This document shows, piece after piece, positions 21,749 to 32,515 of a stretch of 64,000 nucleotides of DNA. The stretch spans positions 52,625,117 to 52,689,116 of the forward strand of contig OU862912.1 in the NCBI GenBank assembly GCA_917880885.1. The letters are read 5' to 3'. The position numbers were made by a program, and so were the translations under genes. Below the pieces are notes generated by a model. The model saw nothing but the letters and a program-made list of their open reading frames with translations. It was not told where the DNA came from and made no database searches. How positions within the stretch are numbered: the stretch's first letter is position 1; each line of letters begins with the position of its first letter. Source of the DNA: Limnephilus marmoratus. Taxonomy: Eukaryota > Arthropoda > Insecta > Trichoptera > Limnephilidae.

Positions 21749-22050
21749 AATTTGGGAGGCGGGTATGGGTACCGCCGCCCCGGGAATCATTTATTGGATA
21801 ACCAACACCTCTGCCACCACGGTCACCATAAGTGGTTCGCTAAGTTTGGAGACTTAGCGGTGGTGCCCGGGTTCACGGGGTGAGGTTTGTCCAGGTCTTG
21901 GCGGCTGAAACGTCATTCTGCGTGGTGGGCAGGATCGAGGGATACTGAATGAGGGAGGTCTTTTATCCTCTCCAGCCAGAATCTTTCGAAGCGATGGTCT
22001 GTAATAAATGGTCCCCGGGACGACGGTACCCATACCCGCCTCCTAAGTTT
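21749..22050 (+). repeat. GGTACC-type repeat with inverted second 5' end
   Basis: The plus-strand 5' part (GGAGGCGGGTATGGGTACCGCC) runs to about 22000. It is then joined to a reverse copy of the same 5' end (GGGACGACGGTACCCATACC at 22018-22037). The 3' half is absent on both sides. Confidence 0.8.
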
Positions 22051-22904
22051 TAAATATTAAAAATAATGACAGACGACATGTATAAGGATTTTTACCAGTA
22101 ATTCCTGAACGTATTTAGAGCCCAAAAATTACTTGTCATTTTCCAGTCCGATCATATTTTTTTATATTAAAAAATATATAAATTTTTCAGTCACACATCA
22201 CCACTGATCACACTCTATACGTCGCGAGGGGATCACGTGATACGTGCGCTCTTTCATGTGTTACCGTGCTGCCGGAGGGCGACGGAGTTCTTATCACGTG
22301 ACCAGCTTGGCTATATCCGACCACTCAGTGGCAACGTGTGATGGAAAAATATTTTTATTGCTTTTAATGAAAAAAAAACACCATCGTATAGCAAAATTAC
22401 GCCTACATTTTTTACTAAAAATATGCCCAGAGGTTAAAATCTTTCGGGTACGTGCTGTTACAGCCTGTGTACTTGTACTATGCCAAATAATGTCCGGACA
22501 TCTATACCGAAACAGAAAATTTCCTCTTTTCATCCCGAACCCAAATGTAAAGCGCAGTCATTTGGAAACTTGATGGAAGATATCATCCTGTAAATTGTCT
22601 GTTATTCTATTTTAAAAATATATTACGCTTAGTTAAAAGTTCGGTACTATAATGGTTAACAGACTAGTGGAAATTCTTTGAATAAGCCTACCAAAGAGAA
22701 ATTATTTAATGTCTTGTTTTGTGCTTTTCGAACAAGGCTGTCACGTTCTTGATGCATGAACATTGAACATGGACTGGGAGGCTGTGGAGGGATATCAGGC
22801 AGTGGAACTGTGTAAACATTGCCTGCCAACCAACAAAATTATCCTATTCAACTTCCTGTATAACCAACATTTTAACTGAGCGTTTAATCATTTTTATTTT
22901 TTTT
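22051..22904. other. Spacer, no recognised feature
   Basis: Open frames at 22244-22573 on both strands overlap each other, have no motifs and are not called. Confidence 0.4.
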
Positions 22905-23350
22905 TAAATACTAACCAGTTTCCGGCATGCTTTGCTATGCAACTTAATAAAGAAATTATTTCTCCCTGCGTGTCATTTCCTATTAGTCAAGTTCACCTTC
23001 CCCCTCCCCTTCCTCTCCCGCATCGCCTTCCCCTTTCGCTTTCCCATTCCGCGTTCTCCGCCTTCCCTCTCCCCACTCCCCTCTCCCGCTTCCCCTGCCC
23101 AGCGAACCCCCTCTCGAGTTACCTCCCCTCCCGAGTTCCCCTCCCCCCTCCCGCATTCCGTACATTCAGTCCCAGTACATTCAGTTTTCAAACAGCTCGC
23201 GTGCCACCTATTGCATCATTTTTTTTATTCAAATTTCATTATGCCAGAGCTCACCGCTTCTTTTATACAAACCTTGTCCCGACAATAATGAATACAAAAT
23301 AAATGAATTATGCAATTTGGTGTAGTCGTTTCCTGGCATATTTCAGCAAT
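22905..23350 (-). mobile_element. Helitron-like Q family copy
   Basis: The left edge ACTAACCAGTTTCCGGCATGC corresponds to a Helitron 3' end in reverse, with CTAG mutated. It contains the C/T-rich block (22998-23160) and ACAGCTCGCGTGCCACCTATTGCATC, shared with 57.2 kb. Confidence 0.6.
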
Positions 23351-23419
23351 TGATTTTTATCTATATGGATAGATTTTCTTATTATTATTTGATACATTAA
23401 TTTTGAAATATTATTTGAT

Positions 23420-23600
23420 AATATATACGACCGGTCAGTGGCTGAGTTGGCATCGCGTTTGGGTCCCACCCAGACGTCACGTGTTCGATTCATCGGCTTT
23501 CTAAGTCCTCTATCATGACACAAGCAACAATTTCCGCTTACTGTGGTAGTAGAAGGAGATTTGTAAATATTGTCAGGTTATTTGTAACTTGGGAATGTTT
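23420..23600 (+). repeat. tRNA-derived SINE (U family)
   Basis: The A-box-like GTGGCTGAGTTGGCATCG and the B-box-like GTTCGATTCAT are about 45 nt apart. The 3' body (AAGTCCTCTATCATGACACA, TTTCCGCTTACTG) resembles the copy at 17505-17680. Confidence 0.6.
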
Positions 23601-23922
23601 GTCTTTCTTTAAAAAATATATATTATGTTTGTGGGCCTCACTGGGGGCTTAACGAGTACAATTTAATTGGACGTAAAGCCTTTAAAGTGATTACTGTGAA
23701 AACGTGCTTTATTTTACATGTGTTCGGTTTTGAAATTAGAATACTTTCTAGTACCTACCTCTCCGTAACTATTACCTTCCTGGAAAAGAAATTTCAAATT
23801 TGGAACGATGGCAAGAAAAATAGTGAAAAATTCGAGTGCATTTGTTTTGGAAACAGAAGAAGATTGATGTTGGTTTGTAACCTCATTTTTAAGTAAAAGG
23901 AGAAAATTGACCGTCTCGGAAG

Positions 23923-25110
23923 TACAGTTTGGCAAGAAAGTGTAGAAAATAAATGATGGCGCTGCGATCGTTTTCTAGTTTTAAATGGCAACACCAAGAT
24001 GGCTCATAAGACAAAGAATGTATGTTTTAAAAAAACACTTCTGGCAAAATGCATATTTCATAGCGTATTTGTATTTTCAAAAAATTTGCACAAAAAACTG
24101 TAATTTAATAGATGCAAAATAAAACAAAACAAGTTTTAAATGGGTGTTTATTTCGATATAAAAACGTAGGTACTTAAAAATTTAAGTCTATTAATTCAAC
24201 ACCCGACATGTAATTATTGTCTTTGTCTTCGTGTGATTCTTCTTCTTCCGTATCTTCATCTTCATCTAAACGCAGTTCATCGATATCATCATATATTACT
24301 GCCTCGTGCATAATATTCTGCCTCAATTTTCATCACGTGTTTGCAACAATTTTTAGCACTTATGCTATTACATATTATTATTATGCCCATTTTCCGTTTT
24401 CCCGGTGTTTCAAATTTTCCATCTGCCTTTTCCCCTTCCTTGACGATTCGTCTTACCGTTGTTTCAGATTTACCTGTGTGTGAAAAACATCATTAAAATT
24501 ATTATTATAGAAGGTAGTTTTAAAAAAAAAAAAAGAAAGAAAAAAAGAGAAAACGAGAAAAAAGAAACTTTTCTACGAGTTTAAAGAAGTTGCATATTAT
24601 TATTTTTTTATTGAGTTATTCCCTTTTTCCTGTGGCCGCATATTAACTGTCAAATTGAAATGTCAAATTCGAAATTTTTAACATAACCTCAAATCAGATT
24701 GTAATGGTTATTATTGCTCGAAAATTGGCATAAATCTTCTAATACTAATGAAATTTATTAAACAAACTATACTACGTACCATTCATTTCTGCAGTTCGTT
24801 TGTAAACATCTTCTAAATCGGACAAAAACTTCTTCGCGTGACACTCGGCTAGGCAGCGTTGAAAAACGCAGAATATAACCCCTCTTGTAGCACTATGTAA
24901 TAATTTATTCATTTTAATTAAATTCAGGCAAACAATGAATAAAAATATTATCAAATCAGCGATATTCTACTCAGATTTAAGACAATAAATCAACCGTAAC
25001 ATGCAATAACATGACAGCCATAGGAAACTTCAAATAATTCGGTGTTGCCATAGTAATGAACACGTTTAGTTCCAATTGAATTAATTTCTACACTTATTTG
25101 CCAAACTATA
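23923..25110 (-). mobile_element. Internally deleted Tc1/mariner-superfamily element
   Basis: The terminal inverted repeats are CAGTTTGGCAAGAAAGTGTAGAAA (from 23925) and, in reverse, TAGTTTGGCAAATAAGTGTAGAAA (ending 25108), with TA flanking both sides (23923-23924, 25109-25110). The element of 1,184 bp carries a minus-strand gene with an intron and without its catalytic core. The superfamily is inferred from the TA duplication and the HTH motif. Confidence 0.8.
24190..24912 (-). pseudogene. Transposase-derived gene: HTH exons and acidic tail, catalytic core deleted
   Basis: Exon 1 (24912-24780) encodes MNKLLHSATRGVIF to KRTAEMNG and ends at a GTACGT donor. After a 306-bp intron (24779-24474), a CACACAG acceptor leads into exon 2 (from 24473), which continues in phase as KSETTVRRIVKEGEKADG and FETPGKRK. 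Together they give a 'TGKS..TV.RI.KEG' helix-turn-helix DNA-binding domain known from an insect IS630/Tc1-type transposase family. After a degenerate join, NCCKHVMKIEAEYYARG and an acidic tail (DELRLDEDEDTEEEESHED) match the C-terminal end of the same family. The roughly 200-residue DDE catalytic domain is missing, so only DNA binding would remain. A stop near YARGSNI separates the tail from the frame. It lies wholly inside the 1.2-kb TA-flanked element, so it moved as part of it. Confidence 0.7.
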
Positions 25111-25660
25111 CATGATATCGTTTTGCACTCATTCGTTTTGTTGTGGCGATAAATACCTCCAGGTACCACGGTGGAAATGTTTAACTATATTGTGATTGTG
25201 TCGTGTGCTCATTCATAGAGATACAGCGGTAAGTGATTGGTCATTTTACCTTGTTTTGTCCTACACATACTACTATCACACAATTCCAACCAACCATTTC
25301 GTCTCGTTTCGTTTTTAGTATTTACAGTCCAATGACAAGTGCATCTGAAGTCGTATAATTCCTAAGCACTTTTGGATGCTACATAATGAATGCAATAATG
25401 CGTATGAAATTATTATTTTAATTTAAAATATTGAATTAAAATAAAATGACACTTAAATTCTAAGCAATTCAAGTCCAATTTATTGAACCGGAGTTACAGA
25501 TCCAAAATCGAAGTTAGAATTTTCATTAATAAACTATAAATTCGGCTTTTCGTCTTTCGACGTATAAAGATGTTTCAATTTCGAAGTTGCCTAACTCAGG
25601 ATGAAATCTGATTTCGAGCTGAAAATGGTTAAAATTAAATCGAATGCGCTGAACTTATGT
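25111..25660. other. AT-rich spacer, no recognised feature
   Basis: No gene recognised. Confidence 0.45.
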
Positions 25661-25667
25661 TAGTCAA

Positions 25668-26090
25668 TTTGGGAGGGGGGGTATGGGTACCGCCGCCCTG
25701 GGAACCAATTATTGGATTGGTTCGCTACGTTTGGTGGGGTGCCCGGGTTCATGGGGTGAGATTTTTCCGGGTCTTGGCGGTGGATGCGTCTGCCCACCAT
25801 CTGCATGGCAGTCCATATCGGGAGAGAATGGTCGAAGGAGTCCCTTTGTCTATTTGAACCGTACTCTTTCGGAACATCGCCTTGCACCGCAGTGGGAGGG
25901 ATGGATTCATACGTCCGTCACTCCTTGAGACACTGACCTCCAGATTCCTATCCACTTAATATCCTTTTCCTTCCTAGAACTTCCTCTCCTTCCTTTCCTC
26001 AAAAGACCTTCCACATAGCATCCCCAAAGCTGACATAGGCCTTCGGGGGAATTATTTTCCTCAGGGCCTCCTGTAAAAAAAATAAAAAAA
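25668..26090 (+). repeat. GGTACC-type dispersed repeat
   Basis: Starts ATTTGGGAGGGGGGGTATGG and GGTACCGCCGCCCTGGGAACC, and ends CCTCAGGGCCTCCTGTAAAAA with an A-rich tail. It has a deletion after TTATTGGATTGG relative to the reference copy. Confidence 0.85.
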
Positions 26091-26849
26091 TATCCGATGA
26101 TTTTATAAGCTCTGCCGTAGAGAGGATTTATTGCTTCACAAGCAAAGTTTTCCTACCTCCGAAGAATTAACAGTTGTTTATTTTTACTATTTTATGTGGG
26201 TGCTCTTATTTAATTGGCAATAGTTGAATTGTCCTAAAACTGTCAATAATAAATTGTTCTTGTTTTGGCTGGCTTTGGTGCTCTCGATCAGCTGTCGTCA
26301 CCATAGAAAGGTCTGCGATCCCTGTTCTGCGGAATACGAGCAGGGATCGACCACATTTGCCAATCACTGACGTTGTCAACAGTTCCGTGAATTCTGTGTT
26401 GTCATCCATCCGCCTAATCTCGTAGAGCAGTGTTTCGCAAACCCATAACCCCTACCGGGACATTAATCTTTCAGGCATAACGTATTATTTTATGACAAAT
26501 ACAATTAATTAAAAAAAAATGCAGGACGTATCACGTAAATAATGATAAAGTCATGGACACATTCAAGGCGATGGGAGCAAACATTGAAGCTCTGAAGGGT
26601 GATTTTGTATCTTTTGCGACAGCCTAAGGCGTGTTAAATCGACGTTAATCGTTTTCTTAAATGCGGTATACCGTATCGCGCTAACGAGCTATATGCAGCG
26701 CTTGTTTTAAGACACAAACTAGAAATGACGACGCATCTGCCGCGCAATCGCGTTAAGAGATGATAGTCAGGAAATAATTGCGAATCGAATGTCATCGCAT
26801 ACAAACGTCAAAATAACACAATAAACGCTTAATCATTTGTGAACGCGTG
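26091..26849. other. Spacer, no recognised feature
   Basis: No gene or repeat recognised. The open frame at 26206-26409 has no motif. Confidence 0.4.
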
Positions 26850-27585
26850 GCTTATATAAAAATTGTCGTGTCACGGTGTTCGTGGTCGCACTCCTCCGAA
26901 ACGGCTTGACAATCGGTCAAGCCGGTTCATGAAATTTTTTTGTGTTTTTTTGGTAGGTATGAGAATAGGTTTTAAAGTATATTTCATACCGCTAGGTGAT
27001 TAGGGTGTTCCTATCCAGAAAAATAAATTCAAATTTTTTGTCAAATTTTATTTTGTATTTTTTTATTTGGGTAAAATCTCTCCTAAAAAACCTCCTACCC
27101 CCACCCTCCCATTTTTAGTCGCGATTTTTGTCTGAACATTTTTAACTGTCTTTCGTATTTCAAACAGAACGAAATTATATATGTTGTTGAATGACAGGTG
27201 GCGCTACGTCCGTCTCATCGAACTTTCATCCACACATGCGCAAGACATTCACGAAAAGCGTCACGTCATTTTGATATTTCATTCGGCATCATGTTCTCGC
27301 GTGGGCAAACCATCGAGCTTATTTGTGTTGGCTAAAGACGGATGAAAAATATCGTAAACTCAATTGCTCTTCGCAATTCAAATTGATTTTCTTTATTTCA
27401 TTTTTCTACTTTAGTTGGCCTTTTTTGGCTTTATCGGCGGTCACCGTCCACAATGCTCCATTCCTCTTTCTGTCATAGATCCCATCCCCACACACTTACA
27501 ACACATTCGTTATTTTTTATTTAACAACCAAAATTTTCACTAGAAATATTTTATATGGCAGAACGACGTTTGTCGGGTCAGCTAG
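26850..27585 (+). mobile_element. Non-autonomous Helitron, 3' end CTAG
   Basis: Starts around CTTATATAAAAATTGTCGTG with CTCCTCCGAAACGGCTTGAC, a 5' region common to arthropod non-autonomous Helitrons. It ends CGTTTGTCGGGTCAGCTAG (CTAG at 27582-27585). It has no coding capacity. The next element begins TC at the very next base. Confidence 0.65.
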
Positions 27586-27960
27586 TCTTAATATATAAAA
27601 ATGAATGTTTCTTTATTCGTCCCTTACGCGTACCTAAACCATTCATCCGATTGGGATGAAATTTTGGTGATTTGTTGTGCGCACGCCCGCGAAAATTTGT
27701 TTAAGCAATGGTGAGCTCTAACGTTATGAAATTTGAATATAGAATTTACTATAGGTGGCGCCAATTGTTTGAAAAATGTGTGTATGGGATGGTAAGGCGG
27801 AGAAGGTGGAAGGGAAACGCGAAAGGGTTGAGGGGAGGTGAAAGCGCAGGAGAGAGGGGGGAGTAAGGCGGGTATTCGCTGGAGAGGAAGGGGTCGCCGG
27901 AGGGGTACAAGGGCGGGAACGGGGTGGCATGGGAAAGGACATGCAGGGTGTTATTTAGAC
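27586..27960 (+). mobile_element. Helitron-like Q family, 5' part
   Basis: The 5' end TCTTAATATATAAAAATGAA abuts the CTAG of the previous Helitron. It contains the purine-rich block (27781-27935) and GGGAAAGGACATGCAGGG found in other Q copies, then breaks off before its 3' end. Confidence 0.6.
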
Positions 27961-28758
27961 TTTTTGGTATATGCGTGATAGGTGATCTTGCAGATCTTAA
28001 TGAAACTTGCATGGACGAGTTGATTATTTATTTGCACAATATAAAGTCTGCGTTATAAGCTACGTGCTAACTATCGAAGCTGTCTGTGAGTAAGGAGAGC
28101 GAGCAGGAACATCCATCATCTTTTATACACTGTTTCTGCCGTCTCGCTCTTGCATATTTAAGGGCCGGTTTTATAACCATCCGTTCATCACGCTTGATAC
28201 CATTTTTAACTAATATTTGGTCTACCGCTTGATTTTGCCGTTTTATAAACATTCGCAAGGCTACCGGTCGGTTATGTAGCGGTTAATGCTTTACGGACCG
28301 ATTTTGGCCAGTTAAATGGTTAACGATCCGTTTGCTGACATTTTTTGACAGTTTTAAGTAGGAAGTTGTTCTTGGCGCTCGGTTATTTTTATTATATCGA
28401 AATCAGTCAGTAACGCCAGCCCAGATTTATTTCTTTTATATAATCAATCATATTATTATTCAATTTACAAAAACAGTTTATTTATAAACAAGTTCTGCTA
28501 CTTATGTAATTATTATTAAAAAAATTCAGGGCGAACATCCTGGACGACCACCGTGCTGACAGCATCAATTGCACATACAGACATAAAATGCTTCAAATTG
28601 CCAAAGAGAGAATAGATTATGAATGAAATTTCACAACTATTATTAGTGATAAAAAAAACACAAAGGCTCTCAAAAAATCCGTCCTCCAAAAAATCTTATC
28701 CCAAATAAACAAATGTATTCATGGCCACTAATGCATTCATTATTATTATTTCTTCGAT

Positions 28759-29964
28759 ATGGATGATTTCGTGTTAAATGCTATAGATAAAACCATGTCA
28801 ATAGACGAAAGAATATATACATCAGTGAACGAAACAAACAACATTTTAGCGATGAATCCCGAAGTTTACTTAATCATATTTCATATGAATATAAGAAGCA
28901 TCGAACGTCATTTAGACGAACTCCTGGTAACAATAAAATCACTTAACAGACTGGACTGCATAATATAAACAGAGACTCACTCATCGAGCGATATAAACTA
29001 TAATATTCCGGGTTATACATACTATGCAACAAATACCCGAATTAACAAGAACAGCGGAATCGCAATATTTGTCTCAAATAAATATGTTGTGACTTTTAAC
29101 AGAGAAATTCACATGCACAATGTAAACGTCCTAAATATGGAAATCAGTTACCAAAAGTATACCTATAGCATATTCGCTATATATAGAACTCACGCCTCAA
29201 TATTACCGATATATGTAGATGAACTAAAACGCATTCTTCTTGCGAACAGAAATAAGAAAACCATTGTTATCGGAGACGTAAACCTGAATATAGCACATGA
29301 TTACTCGTCTTATGATAAAGATAATTATCTTAATATGATGGCAGAATTAAATTATATATCATGTATTAATTCATTTACGAGAATTATTCCAGGTCAACGA
29401 CCTTCGTGCATAGATCATGTTTTTACAAATATTCAAGACATAAAAAACATAGCATCTGCAGTTATACAAACGACAATCACTGATCATTTCGGGTGCATTT
29501 TTACGTACAATTATGAAAAGAAATATTCACCATTGACTACCCGAATTCCGGAGAATGAAAGCGGCCGACGAAAAACGCTTAACATAAATGCCCTAGTACA
29601 TAATCTAGACAAAGAGAAATGGCACGATATTTTTAATTCTAATGATACGAATGAATGCTTCGGAGTATTTGAAAAAAAATTATCAACGCACGTAAGTACT
29701 GCACATTCTATTGATTCCAGAAAACAATCATCAAAATTTAAACCGGTTAAACCATGGATAACTTTTGGATTAATTGTATCAATCAGACACAAAGAAGCAA
29801 TATACAAAAAAATTAATCCAACAACCTACAAACGAAACCTTAAAAAAATACCTAAAAGCATAAAAAAACAAACTAACGTATTTAATAAAAAACACAAAAA
29901 AAAACTATTTTCGGCGAAAACTAGAAGCAACGGAGAACGATGCAAAAAAAGTCTGGAATGTTGA
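28759..29964 (+). pseudogene. CR1/L2-like LINE, endonuclease part
   Basis: The frame opens at an ATG (28759) and reads through FHMNIRSIERHLDEL, the N-terminal asparagine motif of AP-like endonucleases. An in-frame TAA at 28966-28968 interrupts it just before TETHSSSDINYNIPGYTYY. The frame then continues unchanged through NSGIAIFVS, YSIFAIYRTH, IVIGDVNLNIAHD, RPSCIDHVFTN and the TDHF motif that closes the catalytic domain. The endonuclease would nick target DNA for retrotransposition. A frame change in the A-rich stretch near 29920 ends this segment. The reverse transcriptase follows at about 30020 after further frame changes. Apart from the stop and these indels the domain is complete and keeps its catalytic N, D and H positions. 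Confidence 0.88.
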
Positions 29965-30017
29965 AAATGAAATTATAGATAAGAAAAAATATAAAAAAAT
30001 GATATACATAGTATTAC

Positions 30018-31725
30018 ACATAATAATATCAAAATACGATGCGAAGAAAATCCATCAGCTGCTGCTAACATATTTAACAACTTTTTTGCAAATGTAGGCA
30101 AAAATCTTGCAAATCAAATACAAAAAATACCGTCTAATGACGAACAGAACATTAACGTCAATATCTTAAACAAAATTGACATGTTTCCCCTTACTTCAGC
30201 CCAGGAAATCGAACACATCATTTCAAGCATGAAGGGAAGATCGGCACCAGGTTTCGATGTAATTACTGTCGAAACACTAAAAGCTATCAAAAAACATATT
30301 TCAAAACCATTAACGCATTTAATCAACATTAGTCTTCAAAGCGGAATATTCCCAACGATATATAAACAAACCATCATCACTCCAATTCATAAATCTGGCA
30401 ACCCAGAAGAAGTGACAAATTATCGTCCAATATCGCTGATTTCAAACATTGCCAAAATCTTTGAAAAAATTATCAAAAAAAATTAACCGAATTTATTAAC
30501 AAAAATAACCTAATTCATGACAACCAATATGGATTTATGAAATCTAGAAGTACCCAAGATGCGATTGCCAAATTATCGAACATTATTCAGAACACATTAG
30601 ACAAATCTTTGAAATGCCTAGGAATCTTCATAGATCTTAAAAAAGCTTTCGATAGTATTTCTCATGATAAACTTATTAAAAAATTAAAGTGTGTTGGGAT
30701 AAACGATAAAGCTCTAAAATGGACAAAAAGCTATTTATTTGAACGACACCAAGTAGTCAAGATAAACAACTCCCTAAGTCTACCACTAACAAGTAATTTT
30801 GGGATACCTCAAGGCACAGTCCTAGGCCCCCTACTATTTATAATATATGTCAACGATATTTTTAAACTACCACATAACGCAGACATAATATCATATGCCG
30901 ATGACACAGCTATCACAGTGAATGGGATCGACTGGAATAGAGTAAACGAACAAGCAAATAATATCATGAACATCTTAAAACATTGGTTTGACACAAATCT
31001 TCTCTCATTGAACACTAACAAAACATACTACATACACTTCTCAATCAACAAACTAAAAACACTCCCCAACACTAAAATAATTATCCACAATAACAAATGT
31101 AATAAAATCACATGTATCCAAGGCTGTTCAACATTGAAATCAGTACCAGAAATTAAATATCTCGGAGTGATAATAGAACAACATATGAAGTGGAAGAGCC
31201 ATATCTGTGAATTGGTTAAGCGTATCAGAAAGTGTATATATATATTCATAAGATTAAGAAATATTTTAAAACTCAACAATCTAAAAAGAGTATACTATGC
31301 ACTAATCCAGTCTTTAATTCAATATGGAATAATTGGATGGGGGGGGGTCATACAACAATATTCTAACCCCTGTAACCCCTGTGATCCAGAAACTAATCAT
31401 TAAAGTAATCCTAAAGAAACCCTCCACTTATCCAACAGAAACGCTTTTCGCAGATTTCACGGTGCCTCGAGTAGAGAATATCTTCAAGAAAAATGCAGTT
31501 ATCCAAATTTACAAAGATAATATCATCAAGAAATTTGAAACTCACCAATCAAAAAGATATGAAGACAACATCAAAACACCAAAATTTAATACCAAACTAA
31601 TGCAAAACAATTATATCTTTTTAGGAATAAAGTTTTTCAACAACCTTCCCATTGAAATAAAAAAAACCAAAGACATCAATAAACTGAAACTCAAACTGAA
31701 GCTACACTTCATCAGGAATAATTAA
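30018..31725 (+). pseudogene. CR1/L2-like LINE, reverse transcriptase part
   Basis: The reverse transcriptase lies in three frame segments. The first (to 30486) has NPSAAANIFNNFFANVGK, MKGRSAPGFDVITVETLK, ITPIHKSGNPEEVTNYRPIS and NIAKIFEKI. A frameshift in an A run at about 30475-30484 leads to the second (to 31403). It holds YGFMKSRSTQDAIAKL, GIFIDLKKAFDSISH, FGIPQGTVLGPLLFIIYVND, the catalytic motif ISYADDTAIT at about 30888, LLSLNTNKT and KYLGVIIEQHMKW. A frameshift in a G run at 31340-31347 leads to the last (to 31725), with KLIIKVILKKP, FADFTVPRVENIF and NNLPIEIKKTKDINKLK. Both frameshifts lie in homopolymers, so each could be a mutation or a sequencing error. A related truncated copy is at 38.2-39.0 kb. 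Confidence 0.9.
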
Positions 31726-31945
31726 CTAAATAATTACCTGTTTTTCTCTTTCTTACTATTTATTTTTAATACATATTCATCTCTATTTTATTTAGATTTT
31801 TAGAATTTCTCCTAAGTGCACAATATCTTAGTATGTAACCGTATCCTATGTATGTACACCTACACATATAGATGATCCAGAAGTCTCAATTTATCCTATT
31901 ATATACTTACTTATTACATAATGTTGTTCTATTTCAGTTATAGTT

Positions 31946-32515
31946 ATAGCCCAGTCAAGATGTACATCCGTGCTTGCAAAAGGTCCGGTCATTCTGAATT
32001 TTTTATATGTTGTTAGGACCTAAACCAGTAATAAAAAAAAATTTTGCAACTTCGAAAGTGCTGTGCGAGCGATGGTGGACCCAAAAAACCAAGAAATTTT
32101 CGGATTTTTTTCAGTTTTTGCTCAATATCTCAGTGAAGGAAGAGTTTGACCGGTATAGTTAGTATACATACTTTTAAAGTAGACTAAATTTGCTACAATT
32201 TGAGATCAAAGCGAGCTATATGCAGCCATTGGTTTCCAAGATACAGTTCTTCGAAAATAGGCCATTTTTTCCAAAAAGTGAAATTTTTTCGAAATGGTCA
32301 CTTATTTTGTAAAATATTTTCTAAAACACGTATCCCACGACAAATATTATATGAAATAAAATTGTAGTAATTTTAATTAGCTTTCATTTAAAACTAGATT
32401 GATATGTGTAGACCTAACGGTTCTCTCAAGAATGCCAGATAACCAAAATCAGTCATAGGTGGGTTTTGGGGGGAAATGCAAATAAACTGTTTTCACGTCT
32501 TTTTATGGTTTTATT
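31946..32515 (+). repeat. Left terminal inverted repeat of the 3.6-kb transposon
   Basis: Shares long stretches with the right arm, including AAAGGTCCGGTCATTCTG, TGTTGTTAGGACCTAAACC, CAATATCTCAGTGAAGGA and GGAAATGCAAATAAACTG. The first recognisable codons of the element's gene begin in or just after this arm. Confidence 0.9.

Noticed and set aside
22244..22573. 109-residue plus-strand frame and 79-residue minus-strand frame
   Set aside because: They overlap each other, have no motifs, and flank no splice or promoter signals.
24217..24483. Ser-rich plus-strand frame
   Set aside because: Antisense of the acidic tail of the deleted transposase gene.
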